Positions 1 through 8,160 of a stretch of DNA of 15,271 nt are shown here, piece by piece (within the stretch, counting starts at the first letter, position 1; the number at the start of each line of letters is the position of its first letter). A program made the translations under genes and the position numbers. The notes beneath the pieces were generated by a model that had not been told where the DNA came from, searched no databases, and saw only the letters and a list, made by a program, of their open reading frames with translations. Source of the DNA: JAWXCH01 sp034440595 (GTDB lineage: Bacteria; Planctomycetota; Planctomycetia; Pirellulales; JALHPA01); NCBI GenBank assembly GCA_034440595.1, contig JAWXCH010000093.1, forward strand, positions 1-15,271. Reading direction: 5' to 3'.

Positions 1-1958
1 GTATCTATGTGCCGCAAGTCGCCGTGCATTTGCCGAGCCAGACGGCGGCTGAGCGACAGGCCAAGCCCGACACCTGGTGCGGTGCCAGCGGCCGCATCGG
101 CCGATTTGTGAAACGGTCGGAACAAGCCACGCCGCAAATGAGGCGCTACGCCGGGACCAGTATCGCGCAGTCGAAGTCGCACGTTTTTCTTGACGACTTC
201 GCATTCCAAGTAAAACGTTCGGTCGGTACCATTGACTGCGTACTTGCAGGCGTTATCCACCAGATTGAAGAGGATCTGCTCGACTGCCGACAAATCGGCC
301 AGGACGAGTGTGTTCTTAGTTAGATCATCGGCTTCGATTTTGAGAGTTACGTTGGCTTGCGACGTCCGCTCCACCAGCCGTGCCGCTCCTTCCGTAAGGA
401 TCTCCGAGACGGCAATGGGACGGATTCGCCCGTTAAGGCCGCCTCGCTCCAGGCGCGCATAGGCCAAAACATTCTCAACCAGGTGCGTGAGTCGATCGGC
501 CTCAACGCGGAGCGTGGTCAAGTAGCTCTGCTGAGTAGATCGATCGGGCACCATCCCCTCTGCCAGCATTTCGGCGTACATGCGAAACGTAGTCAACGGG
601 GTCCGTAACTCGTGTGTGACGGCCGAGACAAACGCCCCGCGACGTTCGCTTAGCGAGATTACCCCTTGCAGCAAAAAAGCCACGGCACCAGCCCCCAGCA
701 GCATCGAAGCCCAGGTGAGGATCAATGACTGTGTGATTGGTGACCAGTCGCGCGATGGCGTACTTGGTAAGCTGCCCGGCAGGAGACGCACGGGGAGTGA
801 TGCCATCAGACGCGAAAAATTATCTGCCGGATCGGATGTGACTGGCTCTAATTGCGCGGCGGGTAGCAAGTCTTGTATGGTTGATAGCAGACCACTTTGA
901 ATGCGCGGCCAATCCAGCAAGCAACCCTGCACGAACCAGCGATCTCCGATTTCAAGTCGTCGTGCCAGAATCAGTTCGCCCTGGACCCAACAAGGGACCA
1001 TGCGGGACATCTTGACGGACGCGACCGGCGCAGTAGCTGCCTGAATGTATCGATCGGAATTTACTGAAGAGATGCGGCTGGTCGCTTCATTGATGTTGAC
1101 ATACTTGGCGCGGGCTTCAAATTCGGATTCACCGCGGGTTTGCTGCATCTGCGGTTTCACGGAGTCCGCTCCTTGGTTCGGTACTCCCTTGCGACTCGTA
1201 TTTTGCGCTATGTAGTTCTGCGCGATCTGCTGTCGCGAATTGTTCGTGTTCGATCTCTGTCCGCCTGGGAGATTGGGAGCTTGCAGTTCAGCTGGAATAT
1301 CTTGCGCATTTGCGAACTGATCCGACTGGACTGCCGGATTAACGGCGAAAGGTATATTGCTGATAGCTGCGCCACTGGCGACCTGAATTCCCGGTTCGAG
1401 GTCGGTGGCTTCGACCGCCGGAAGTTGCGCAGCGATCTCTTCCAGACGAATCAGTTGCTTGACGCGATCGAAGTGCCTCTGGGCAGCGACTTTGTTGTTG
1501 GCGTCGGCACCGGTATTTACTTCGGAATCTTTTCCCGCACTCCCCGGCAGATTGGCCTGCTGATAGGCTTGCACTGCTTCAGCGACCTGCGGGGAAGTCA
1601 GCCTTCCCGATGCATCGATTTGAAAGTAGAGCAGGGTCTCGGGTGTATTGGGGACCACCAGCGGCGATAGAATCAGCGGCGAAGTCGTCTTACCAGCCGA
1701 TTTGCCGTTTGCCAATTCAGGAGCATAGTGGCGGCTATAGAGCTTATAGGGGCGAGCATTCTCGTTGGCAATCAACACAGCTTGCGCGCTATCCATGCGC
1801 CACAGTGCCAGACGCACGTTCTCTTCAAGCAGCGCCTGTTGAATTGCAACCGTTTCGGCGCGGTCCGACTGCACCGCGCGAAGGCTCAGCCAGCCAACGG
1901 CGGCGACAATCAATAACAGTGCGGCCACGTAAGCCGTCCAGATATGCCAGGGTCGCAT
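1..1958 (-). CDS. Membrane sensor histidine kinase (3' end outside window)
   Basis: Sensor kinase of a two-component system, expected to autophosphorylate and pass phosphate to the regulator encoded just upstream. I read it by hand on the reverse strand: it stays open for all 652 codons from the ATG at 1958 to the window edge. One hydrophobic segment lies at about residues 6-26 and a second at about 412-430, so about 385 residues should be outside the cytoplasm. The second membrane segment leads to the H-box almost directly (SAVTHELRTPL, His449), leaving no room for a HAMP domain. The ATPase domain has an N-box (LVDNACKYA, Asn569), a DTGPG box (Asp599) and a GVGLGL box from Gly629. Only a short C-terminal tail is missing. 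The extracytoplasmic part shows no fold I know, and residues about 210-283 are rich in Asn and Gln. The ATG follows the regulator stop by 25 nt, with no clear Shine-Dalgarno. Confidence 0.93.
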   Translation of the reverse strand, partial: MRPWHIWTAYVAALLLIVAAVGWLSLRAVQSDRAETVAIQQALLEENVRLALWRMDSAQAVLIANENARPYKLYSRHYAPELANGKSAGKTTSPLILSPLVVPNTPETLLYFQIDASGRLTSPQVAEAVQAYQQANLPGSAGKDSEVNTGADANNKVAAQRHFDRVKQLIRLEEIAAQLPAVEATDLEPGIQVASGAAISNIPFAVNPAVQSDQFANAQDIPAELQAPNLPGGQRSNTNNSRQQIAQNYIAQNTSRKGVPNQGADSVKPQMQQTRGESEFEARAKYVNINEATSRISSVNSDRYIQAATAPVASVKMSRMVPCWVQGELILARRLEIGDRWFVQGCLLDWPRIQSGLLSTIQDLLPAAQLEPVTSDPADNFSRLMASLPVRLLPGSLPSTPSRDWSPITQSLILTWASMLLGAGAVAFLLQGVISLSERRGAFVSAVTHELRTPLTTFRMYAEMLAEGMVPDRSTQQSYLTTLRVEADRLTHLVENVLAYARLERGGLNGRIRPIAVSEILTEGAARLVERTSQANVTLKIEADDLTKNTLVLADLSAVEQILFNLVDNACKYAVNGTDRTFYLECEVVKKNVRLRLRDTGPGVAPHLRRGLFRPFHKSADAAAGTAPGVGLGLSLSRRLARQMHGDLRHID

Positions 1959-1983
1959 GATGTTATCAAGTATACATGAAGAT

Positions 1984-2682
1984 TCAGGCCAGGACCGATG
2001 TTGCAAACATGTAGCCTTTGCCGCGCACGGTCAGCAACATTTGTGGATCTCCCGAATCGTCGCGCAGTTTTTCCCGCAAACGCATGATGTGCATGTCGAT
2101 GGTCCGTGTTGCCAGCCCCTTGGGATCGAGCTGCCAGACACGCCGCAGCAGTTCCTCCCGTGAGATCGCTCGACCGGCGTTCTGCGCCAGATATCGCAGC
2201 AGGTCGACTTCTTTCTCTGAAAGCTCAGTCCGATCGCCATCATCGTGGCGAATTTCACAGCGCGACAGGTCAGCCGTGGCGGCCAAAAAACGAATCTCCG
2301 CCAGCGAGCCAGGACGCTCGGGTGAACGACGCAGCACGGCTTCGACACGCGCCAGCAGTTCTTTGACGCTGAATGGCTTGACCACATAATCGTCGGCACC
2401 GAGTCGCAGCCCGTCGACGCGATCATTTTCATCCCCTCGCGCCGTCAGAATGATAACCGGTTGCACGGGATTGATTTTGCGAATTGCACGGAGGATTTCC
2501 AGCCCGTTTGTTTCCGGCAGCACCAGGTCCAGCAGGATCAAATCAAACGACCGGCTGGTAGCCAGTTGCAGACCCTCGCGACCGTTTCCCGATTCAAATG
2601 GCTGGTAGCCCGCGAATCGTAGTGCGTCGACAATACCGCGGCGAATTGCCGGATCGTCTTCGATGGTCAGGATTTGTTTCAT
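1984..2682 (-). CDS. OmpR/PhoB-family response regulator
   Basis: DNA-binding response regulator of 232 residues, the usual size for the OmpR/PhoB family. The N-terminal receiver has the acidic pair Asp9/Asp10, the phospho-acceptor Asp52 (LILLDLVLPETNG), the switch Thr80 (VIILTARGDE) and the conserved Lys102 (VVKPFSVKELLAR). The C-terminal part, about residues 130-228, is a winged helix (LSEKEVDLLRYLAQNAGR, then TIDMHIMRLREKL and VRGKGYMF). It is the first gene of a regulator-kinase pair: the kinase starts 25 nt after its stop, so they are very likely cotranscribed and act together. The target genes cannot be told from sequence. A direct repeat at 2773-2794 is a candidate autoregulatory site. 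Confidence 0.96.
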   Translation of the reverse strand: MKQILTIEDDPAIRRGIVDALRFAGYQPFESGNGREGLQLATSRSFDLILLDLVLPETNGLEILRAIRKINPVQPVIILTARGDENDRVDGLRLGADDYVVKPFSVKELLARVEAVLRRSPERPGSLAEIRFLAATADLSRCEIRHDDGDRTELSEKEVDLLRYLAQNAGRAISREELLRRVWQLDPKGLATRTIDMHIMRLREKLRDDSGDPQMLLTVRGKGYMFATSVLA

Positions 2683-2772
2683 AAAGCTGGCACTGCTTTC
2701 GAGTTACCGCACAAGAAGCCGCACATCTTTTCAGGGAGCATCTTTAATTCTACGTGAAGCGGCAGGCCAAGT

Positions 2773-2794
2773 CTGTAAAGAGTTTGTAACAAGC
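2773..2794. promoter_or_regulatory. Candidate response-regulator box (11-bp direct repeat)
   Basis: Two half-sites in tandem, CTGTAAAGAGT (2773-2783) and TTGTAACAAGC (2784-2794), share TGTAA at an exact 11-bp period. OmpR/PhoB-type regulators bind as head-to-tail dimers to direct repeats of about this period, and the PhoB half-site begins CTGTCA. The site lies about 90 nt upstream of the OmpR-type regulator start. Autoregulation is an inference from position and spacing; no promoter hexamers were clear enough to call. Confidence 0.35.
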
Positions 2795-2832
2795 GGTTAG
2801 TGGGGCTAATTCAGGCTGAATTGCCTGGAATC

Positions 2833-3699
2833 TTACGTCCGAGCATGCCGGCAAAAGAACTCCCACATCACTGCATTGGCTGAAAAGCTGTTGGTGCTGT
2901 GCCCTAGGTAATGCGGTCGCGGTGGCCGGCCGGGCCAGGTGTGCCCTGCCCCTTCGACCAGATAGAGCACGACCTCGGTTCCTTCGTCACCCGGGCCGTA
3001 GGTGGTGCGAATTGTGGTGGTGTGATCGGTTTTTGAAGGGAGTGTGACTGAAACGGGCTCTGCTGGACAATGGTTGGCTTGTCGCCATTGGTCGATGGTG
3101 TATTGCAGTGAGAAATGCGAGGTTCCGGTTACGCTTTGCTTACCGACGCCACCGTCGATGGGGACAAATTCGTCGTCCGAGCCGTGAAAGTGGATGACCG
3201 AAACCGGACGAGCCGGGTTGGCGTGTGCAAAGCCCATCACTCCGGCCACCGGGGCTATGGCGGCAAATGTGTCGGCCATTTCATTGGCCAGGCGGTAGGC
3301 AAACATGCCGCCATTAGACATGCCGGTGGCGTAGATTCGCTTCTGGTGGATCGATAGCGTGGATTGCAGGTGATCCAGCAAACTGCGGATGAATCCCACA
3401 TCGTCCACGTCATGCTCCACGGGATACCCACAACAGTTGCCGGCGTTCCAAAATCGCAGCCGTTCGCGGTCGCCGGTGCCAAAGGGGTAGATTACGATGA
3501 ATCCTTCTCGGTCGGCGAGGGGATTTATATCGGTGAATTCGAGCTGCGTCTGGCCGTTGCTGTTGCTGCCATGAAACGAGAAGACCAACGGCCAGCGCTG
3601 ATTGCGATCGTACATCGGGGGTAGATGGACCAGATACCTTCGCTCGCGACCGGCGTGCGTTATGGTATGGAGGGTGGTGCCAATTGAGAAATCTTGCAT
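2833..3699 (-). CDS. PHB depolymerase-family esterase (alpha/beta hydrolase)
   Basis: Serine esterase of 288 residues with the features of the poly(3-hydroxybutyrate) depolymerase/LpqC-like esterase group. Visible are the oxyanion loop HG at residues 43-44, the nucleophile elbow GMSNG (Ser128), the acid loop HGSDDEFVP (Asp175 or Asp176) and the catalytic His253 in GAGHTWPG, so the triad is complete. The conserved NAGNCCGYP and DDVGFI segments are present at about 85-104. No signal peptide is visible from the ATG at 3699, and no usable earlier start exists before an in-frame stop, so the protein as read is cytoplasmic. That is unusual for a polymer depolymerase and points to a small ester or oligomer substrate. 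It shares a strand with the regulator gene 150 bp downstream and is divergent from glgE. Confidence 0.9.
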   Translation of the reverse strand: MQDFSIGTTLHTITHAGRERRYLVHLPPMYDRNQRWPLVFSFHGSNSNGQTQLEFTDINPLADREGFIVIYPFGTGDRERLRFWNAGNCCGYPVEHDVDDVGFIRSLLDHLQSTLSIHQKRIYATGMSNGGMFAYRLANEMADTFAAIAPVAGVMGFAHANPARPVSVIHFHGSDDEFVPIDGGVGKQSVTGTSHFSLQYTIDQWRQANHCPAEPVSVTLPSKTDHTTTIRTTYGPGDEGTEVVLYLVEGAGHTWPGRPPRPHYLGHSTNSFSANAVMWEFFCRHART

Positions 3700-3852
3700 C
3701 AGTGAGTTGGAAACGCTGTTTGGGAGAAAGTGCCGAGACTCGCCACTGTTCTATCTTGGACGGGTCCGGTATGATTCGCGTATTGTGACGAGGAATTGGA
3801 CTAATATGGAGATTCACCGCACCGGCTCACTATATCTACCGCACGAGTGATC

Positions 3853-5823
3853 ATGGAAGACCTGCAGGGACGCCGCCGCGTCGTTATCGAAAATCTCCGG
3901 CCCAACGTCGATCTGGGGCGATTCCCGATCAAGCGAGTGATCGGCGATATTCTCACGGTTGAGGTAGATGCCTTTGCCGATGGGCACGATCATCTGATCG
4001 TGTTGCTACTGCATCGACAGCCGGGCTCGGGCGATTGGATCGAGACGCCGATGGAATCGATTTACAACGATCGATTTCGTGCGCAGTTTCGCTTGGAAGC
4101 TCTAGGACGATATCAATATACGGTGGTCTCGTGGATTGACCGCTTTCACACCTGGCGGCACGATCTGACGAAGCGTGCCGCTGCCGGGCAGGATCTGTCG
4201 GTCGATTTGTTGATTGGGGCAGATTTGGTAGCCTCGGCCGTGCAGCGCGCCGGTGCAGGCTCACACCCTGGCAAGGCTGCTGATGTGGCCGCACTGAAAA
4301 AAGCGGAGCAAGATTTACGAAGCAAGACCGATCAGCGGCAGCGTGTTGAGGTTGCCTTGGATCAGCATCTGCTGGAATTGATGGAGGTGTATGCCGACCG
4401 GTCGCTGGCCACAAAGGTTGATCCGCCGCTGGAAGTGATTGTCGATCCCCCATTGGCGCGGTTCAGCGCCTGGTACGAATTGTTTCCACGGTCCTGTTCG
4501 CCAGTGCCCGGCAAGCATGGCACGTTCAGGGACGTGATCTCTCAATTGCCAGAGATTGCCGAGATGGGATTCGACATCCTGTACATGCCGCCGATTCACC
4601 CGATAGGTGATGCCTTTCGGAAAGGGAAGAATAATACGACTGAAGCTCAAGCAGACGACGTGGGTAGTCCCTGGGCCATTGGTAGTGCAGAGGGTGGTCA
4701 CAAGTCGATCCTCGCACAATTGGGAACGCTGGCCGATTTTCAGGCGCTGCAAAAAGCAGCTCAGTCGCATGGTATCTCGCTGGCACTGGATATCGCATTT
4801 CAATGTTCGCCAGATCATCCGTATGTGAAATCGCATCCTGATTGGTTCCGTGCTCGACCGGATGGGACGATTCAGTATGCGGAGAATCCACCGAAGAAGT
4901 ATCAGGATATTTATCCGTTCGACTTTGAGTGCCACGACTGGCAGGGACTGTGGAAAGAACTGCGGAGTGTGTTTGAGTACTGGGCCGAGCAAGGAGTCCG
5001 CGTTTTTCGGGTGGATAATCCGCACACCAAGCCGTTTCCGTTTTGGGAATGGTGCATCACTTCATTGAAGCAGAAGTATCCCGATTTGATGTTTTTGGCT
5101 GAGGCGTTTACACGTCCGAAGATCATGTACCGCCTGGCCAAACTCGGTTATACGCAATCGTATACGTACTTTACCTGGCGAAACAACAAGGCCGAGATTA
5201 CTGAGTACTTTACCGAATTGACGCAGACCGACGTGCGCGAAGTGTTTCGGCCGAACTTGTGGCCGAATACGCCGGATATCCTCAACGAGTTTTTGCAGAG
5301 TGGCGGACCGGCGGCGTTTTCGCTCCGGCTGGTATTGGCGACGATGCTGGGTGCGAATTACGGAGTCTATGGTCCCGCGTATTTATTGGCAGAGAATGAG
5401 CCTTATAAGCCAGGGAGTGAAGAGTATCTCAATAGCGAGAAGTACGAAATTCGCCAGCGCGATTTAGATCAAGGGACCGTATTGCGTGCGCTGATGACAC
5501 GATTGAACGCGATTCGTCGCGCGCACCCTGCCCTGCAAAGTGACTGGAGCTTGCAGTTCCATCCGATCGATAACGACCAGATGATTGCCTTTAGCAAGCG
5601 AGAGGGTCAGGATCTGATGCTATGCGTAGTTAATCTGAATCCTCACTCGCCTCAGGCAGGTTGGCTGGAGCTGAATACCGTGTTGGGGGAAAACTGGGGT
5701 TCGCGACCGATTCAAGTCACCGATTTGCTGACCGATCAACAATTCAATTGGACGAATGGTCGGGCCTATATCGAACTTGATCCGCAGGTGGCAACGGCAC
5801 ATGTTTTCCAAATCAGTCGATAG
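3853..5823 (+). CDS. glgE: Alpha-1,4-glucan:maltose-1-phosphate maltosyltransferase
   Basis: GlgE-type GH13 enzyme of 656 residues, normal for the family. It transfers maltosyl units from alpha-maltose 1-phosphate to the non-reducing end of alpha-1,4-glucan, building glycogen-like polymer. Residues about 8-130 form the beta-sandwich N domain (RFPIKRVIGD, then ALGRYQYTVVSWID), followed by a helical insert (about 140-190) and a TIM barrel opening with FSAWYELFPRS. The nucleophile is Asp388 (FRVDNPHTKPF), the acid/base Glu417 (FLAEAFTRP), and Asp476 in WPNTPDIL is the third acid. The GlgE-specific YFTWRNNK segment follows the acid/base. A C-terminal all-beta domain starts near 560. A GTG two codons upstream (3847) is an equal alternative start; neither has a clear Shine-Dalgarno. 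The partner genes treS, pep2 and glgB are absent from this window. Confidence 0.95.
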   Translation: MEDLQGRRRVVIENLRPNVDLGRFPIKRVIGDILTVEVDAFADGHDHLIVLLLHRQPGSGDWIETPMESIYNDRFRAQFRLEALGRYQYTVVSWIDRFHTWRHDLTKRAAAGQDLSVDLLIGADLVASAVQRAGAGSHPGKAADVAALKKAEQDLRSKTDQRQRVEVALDQHLLELMEVYADRSLATKVDPPLEVIVDPPLARFSAWYELFPRSCSPVPGKHGTFRDVISQLPEIAEMGFDILYMPPIHPIGDAFRKGKNNTTEAQADDVGSPWAIGSAEGGHKSILAQLGTLADFQALQKAAQSHGISLALDIAFQCSPDHPYVKSHPDWFRARPDGTIQYAENPPKKYQDIYPFDFECHDWQGLWKELRSVFEYWAEQGVRVFRVDNPHTKPFPFWEWCITSLKQKYPDLMFLAEAFTRPKIMYRLAKLGYTQSYTYFTWRNNKAEITEYFTELTQTDVREVFRPNLWPNTPDILNEFLQSGGPAAFSLRLVLATMLGANYGVYGPAYLLAENEPYKPGSEEYLNSEKYEIRQRDLDQGTVLRALMTRLNAIRRAHPALQSDWSLQFHPIDNDQMIAFSKREGQDLMLCVVNLNPHSPQAGWLELNTVLGENWGSRPIQVTDLLTDQQFNWTNGRAYIELDPQVATAHVFQISR

Positions 5824-5996
5824 ATAGTCCGGCGATTTTTGCCCCTGGTGTTGCTTATGTCTTGAATGTCCAACGCTTTTCTAACGCTGCAAGCGTGTCC
5901 TCGGTTGCCAGAAGCTGGGCCACTGCCAAGAATAGGGTGGGAGCGATGCGGGGAGTTTCTCAAAAGATAGATTCGGGCCAGCCCGGGACTTTGTGC

Positions 5997-6001
5997 GGAG
6001 G
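5997..6001 (+). promoter_or_regulatory. Shine-Dalgarno GGAGG fixing the start at 6007
   Basis: GGAGG lies 5 nt before the ATG at 6007. It is one of the few clear ribosome-binding sites in the window. It supports this start even though the first 20 or so residues look like an unconserved extension. Confidence 0.6.
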
Positions 6002-6006
6002 TTGCG

Positions 6007-7299
6007 ATGGTGCGCGATCGGGAGTCGACAGCGAATCAGGGGCCGACCACCGGCGTGCAGTCAGGCAAGTTCGTCGAAGAGGTCGAAGTCCGCGGGCACA
6101 TCATCGATAGTCTGATCTTGCCCAAGATACTGGACACCATCACCGCAGCCGGTGGCATCTTTACGATCAAGAATATTGCGATCGGTCAGAGTCGCCACGA
6201 TCCTAGCTTTGCTGTTGTTGAAGTTCAGGCCAATTCTGAGGCGGCTCTGCAAGAGATCATTGCACAGGTTTCCGATCATGGGGCGGTTTCGACAACACAG
6301 TCCGACGCAATCACCGTCGCGGCGGATATTGCCGGCGCGTTTCCAGAAGGCTTTTACAGCACCACGAATCAACGAACTGAAATTCGACTTGACGGTCATT
6401 GGGTTAACGTCGGCCTGCAAGAGATGGACTGCGGGATTGTGGTCGACAGCAGCACAAAGTCTGCTCGCTGCATCGCCATGACTGAAGTTCAGCACGGCAT
6501 GCCGATTGTGGTGGGGCATGCGGGCGTGCGCGTCTTTCCCGAAGGGCGCAAAATGGAACGACAGTCGTTTGAGTTTATGAACTCGGCCGTCTCGACCGAA
6601 AAGCCAAAAGGGGTCGCCATTCGGCAGATTGCTGAAGAGCTGCATCGGACGAAGCTCAACGGAGGCAAGGCACTGCTCGTCGGTGGCCCGGCGATTATTC
6701 ATACGGGTAGTGTGCCGTATGTTTGTGAACTGATTCGTCATGGGTACATCAACAAGCTTTTTGCTGGCAATGCATTGGCGACGCATGATATTGAGCAGGA
6801 TCTGTTTGGAACGAGCCTGGGAGTGCATCTCGATCGCGGCGACCTGGCGGAGGCGGGGCATGAGCATCATCTGCGCGCGATCAACCGAATTCGCCGTGCC
6901 GGTGGAATTCGCCCTGCAGTGGAAGCCGGGATCTTGCGATCTGGCATTATGTACGAGTGTGTTAAGAATAATGTTGAGTACCTGCTAGCCGGTAGTATTC
7001 GCGACGATGGCCCGTTGCCCGATGTAATCACCGACGCACTGGTCGCGCAGCAAACGATGCGCGATTCGATCCGCGATGTCACTTTTTGCCTGATGATCGC
7101 CACGACGTTGCACTCAATCGCTGTTGGCAACTTGTTGCCCGCGTGGGTCAAGGTAGTGTGCGTCGACATCAATCCGTCCACGGTTATCAAACTCAACGAC
7201 CGTGGCTCATTTCAGACGGTTGGCCTGGTGACCGACGTTGAGCCATTTTTGCGTTCACTGGTGCAGGATCTAAAAGAGTTGGAAGCGGTTGGAAACTAG
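6007..7299 (+). CDS. TIGR00300/LOR-SDH-type protein, probable ornithine cyclodeaminase
   Basis: Protein of 430 residues that I recognise as the TIGR00300 (LOR/SDH domain) family. Members include the archaeal-type ornithine cyclodeaminase and the C-terminal half of cyanobacterial AgrE/ArgZ, which make proline from ornithine with release of ammonia using NAD. The LOR/SDH-like domain covers about residues 26-115 (VRGHIIDSLILPKILDTI). The catalytic and nucleotide-binding part follows: MDCGIVVD (140-147), the glycine-rich LLVGGPAIIHTG (223-234), LFAGNALATHDIE (251-263), LAGSIRDDGPLPDV (327-340) and CVDINPSTVIKLNDRGS (385-401). It is unrelated to the mu-crystallin-type cyclodeaminase. The arginine dihydrolase-like gene starts 14 nt after its stop, which suits the ornithine role. 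The activity is inferred from family and neighbour. Confidence 0.88.
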   Translation: MVRDRESTANQGPTTGVQSGKFVEEVEVRGHIIDSLILPKILDTITAAGGIFTIKNIAIGQSRHDPSFAVVEVQANSEAALQEIIAQVSDHGAVSTTQSDAITVAADIAGAFPEGFYSTTNQRTEIRLDGHWVNVGLQEMDCGIVVDSSTKSARCIAMTEVQHGMPIVVGHAGVRVFPEGRKMERQSFEFMNSAVSTEKPKGVAIRQIAEELHRTKLNGGKALLVGGPAIIHTGSVPYVCELIRHGYINKLFAGNALATHDIEQDLFGTSLGVHLDRGDLAEAGHEHHLRAINRIRRAGGIRPAVEAGILRSGIMYECVKNNVEYLLAGSIRDDGPLPDVITDALVAQQTMRDSIRDVTFCLMIATTLHSIAVGNLLPAWVKVVCVDINPSTVIKLNDRGSFQTVGLVTDVEPFLRSLVQDLKELEAVGN

Positions 7300-7313
7300 C
7301 AGGACTTTTCAGC

Positions 7314-8138
7314 ATGCCACGCTTCTTGATGTGCCCGCCGGATTACTATGGGATTGAGTATGAGATCAATCCTTGGATGAGCCGTCAGCGGCAGAGTGAT
7401 CAGGTTACTGCAAAAGAGCAATGGAACGGGCTGGTTGAAAAACTGCGGTTGGCTGGCGCAACAATTGAGCTACTGCCGCCGGTGCGCGGTTTGCCGGATC
7501 TGGTGTTTACCGCCAATGCGGCGTTGATCTATCAGAATCGTGCAATCATGGCGCGGTTCCGCCATCCCGAGCGACAAAAGGAAGTTCAGTACGATGAGGA
7601 GTGGCTAGCAGCAAATGGGTTTGCAATCGAGCATGTTGCTGAGGACTTGCATTTTGAAGGGGCCGGCGATGCGCTTTTTTGCGGAGACACGCTTTTTGCC
7701 GGGTATCGCATTCGCAGTCATGCCCGTGGGCACCAGCTCATTGGTGAGACGCTCGGCTGCCGCGTGCTGCCGCTGGAACTAGTCGACGAGTACTACTACC
7801 ACCTGGATACCTGCTTTTGTCCGCTGTCGCCGACGGAAGCGATCTGGTTTCCTGCGGCCTTTGATGACTATGGCCGTCAGACGATCCAAGCGCATGTACC
7901 GACACTCGTCGAGGTGCATGAAGAGGAAGCACGCCACTTTGCTTGCAACGCGGTCGTCGTGGGAAAAACGGTGGTGACGAATGTTGGCTGCCCTCTGTTG
8001 CATGAAAGTCTGCGCAAGCTGGGGTACAGCCCGCAGGAGACGCCGCTGGATGAATTTGTGAAGGCTGGTGGAAGCGCAAAATGTCTCACGCTACGACTCG
8101 ATGGAGAAGAAGCGGCCAGTTGGAGGGTGAAAGACTAG
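7314..8138 (+). CDS. Arginine dihydrolase/deiminase-like enzyme of the amidinotransferase fold
   Basis: Guanidine-modifying enzyme of 274 residues (arginine deiminase/dimethylargininase/amidinotransferase superfamily). Visible active-site elements are Asn19 in YEINPWM, Asp62 and Asn68 in LPDLVFTANAAL, Glu115 and Asp119 in FEGAGDALF, His163 and Asp165 in YYHLDTCF, and the nucleophile Cys257 in GGSAKCLTLRL. Length and motifs match the N-terminal domain of cyanobacterial ArgZ/AgrE, which turns arginine into ornithine, CO2 and two ammonia. The retained Asn residues favour that over a plain deiminase giving citrulline, but this is from memory of the family. The 14-nt gap after the cyclodeaminase-like gene implies one operon and one pathway, arginine to proline. 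Dimethylargininase is the main alternative. The three-codon start context has no strong Shine-Dalgarno. Confidence 0.88.
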   Translation: MPRFLMCPPDYYGIEYEINPWMSRQRQSDQVTAKEQWNGLVEKLRLAGATIELLPPVRGLPDLVFTANAALIYQNRAIMARFRHPERQKEVQYDEEWLAANGFAIEHVAEDLHFEGAGDALFCGDTLFAGYRIRSHARGHQLIGETLGCRVLPLELVDEYYYHLDTCFCPLSPTEAIWFPAAFDDYGRQTIQAHVPTLVEVHEEEARHFACNAVVVGKTVVTNVGCPLLHESLRKLGYSPQETPLDEFVKAGGSAKCLTLRLDGEEAASWRVKD

Positions 8139-8160
8139 GCTCTCCCCCGCTGCACTGTTC

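Noticed and set aside
9..1670. Several plus-strand open frames of 76-176 codons at the left edge
   Set aside because: The minus strand here is one continuous histidine kinase with H, N, DTGPG and GLGL boxes in order.
2716..2763. GCCGC/GCGGC inverted repeat as terminator of the esterase gene
   Set aside because: Five-base arms 38 nt apart with no T-run; likely chance.
3953..5025. Minus-strand open frames of 121-236 codons opposite glgE
   Set aside because: Overlapping shadows of a long conserved plus-strand gene; low-complexity translations with no motifs.
6061..6870. 269-codon minus-strand open frame opposite the cyclodeaminase-like gene
   Set aside because: Antisense shadow: the plus frame has the family motifs, a Shine-Dalgarno and an operon partner.
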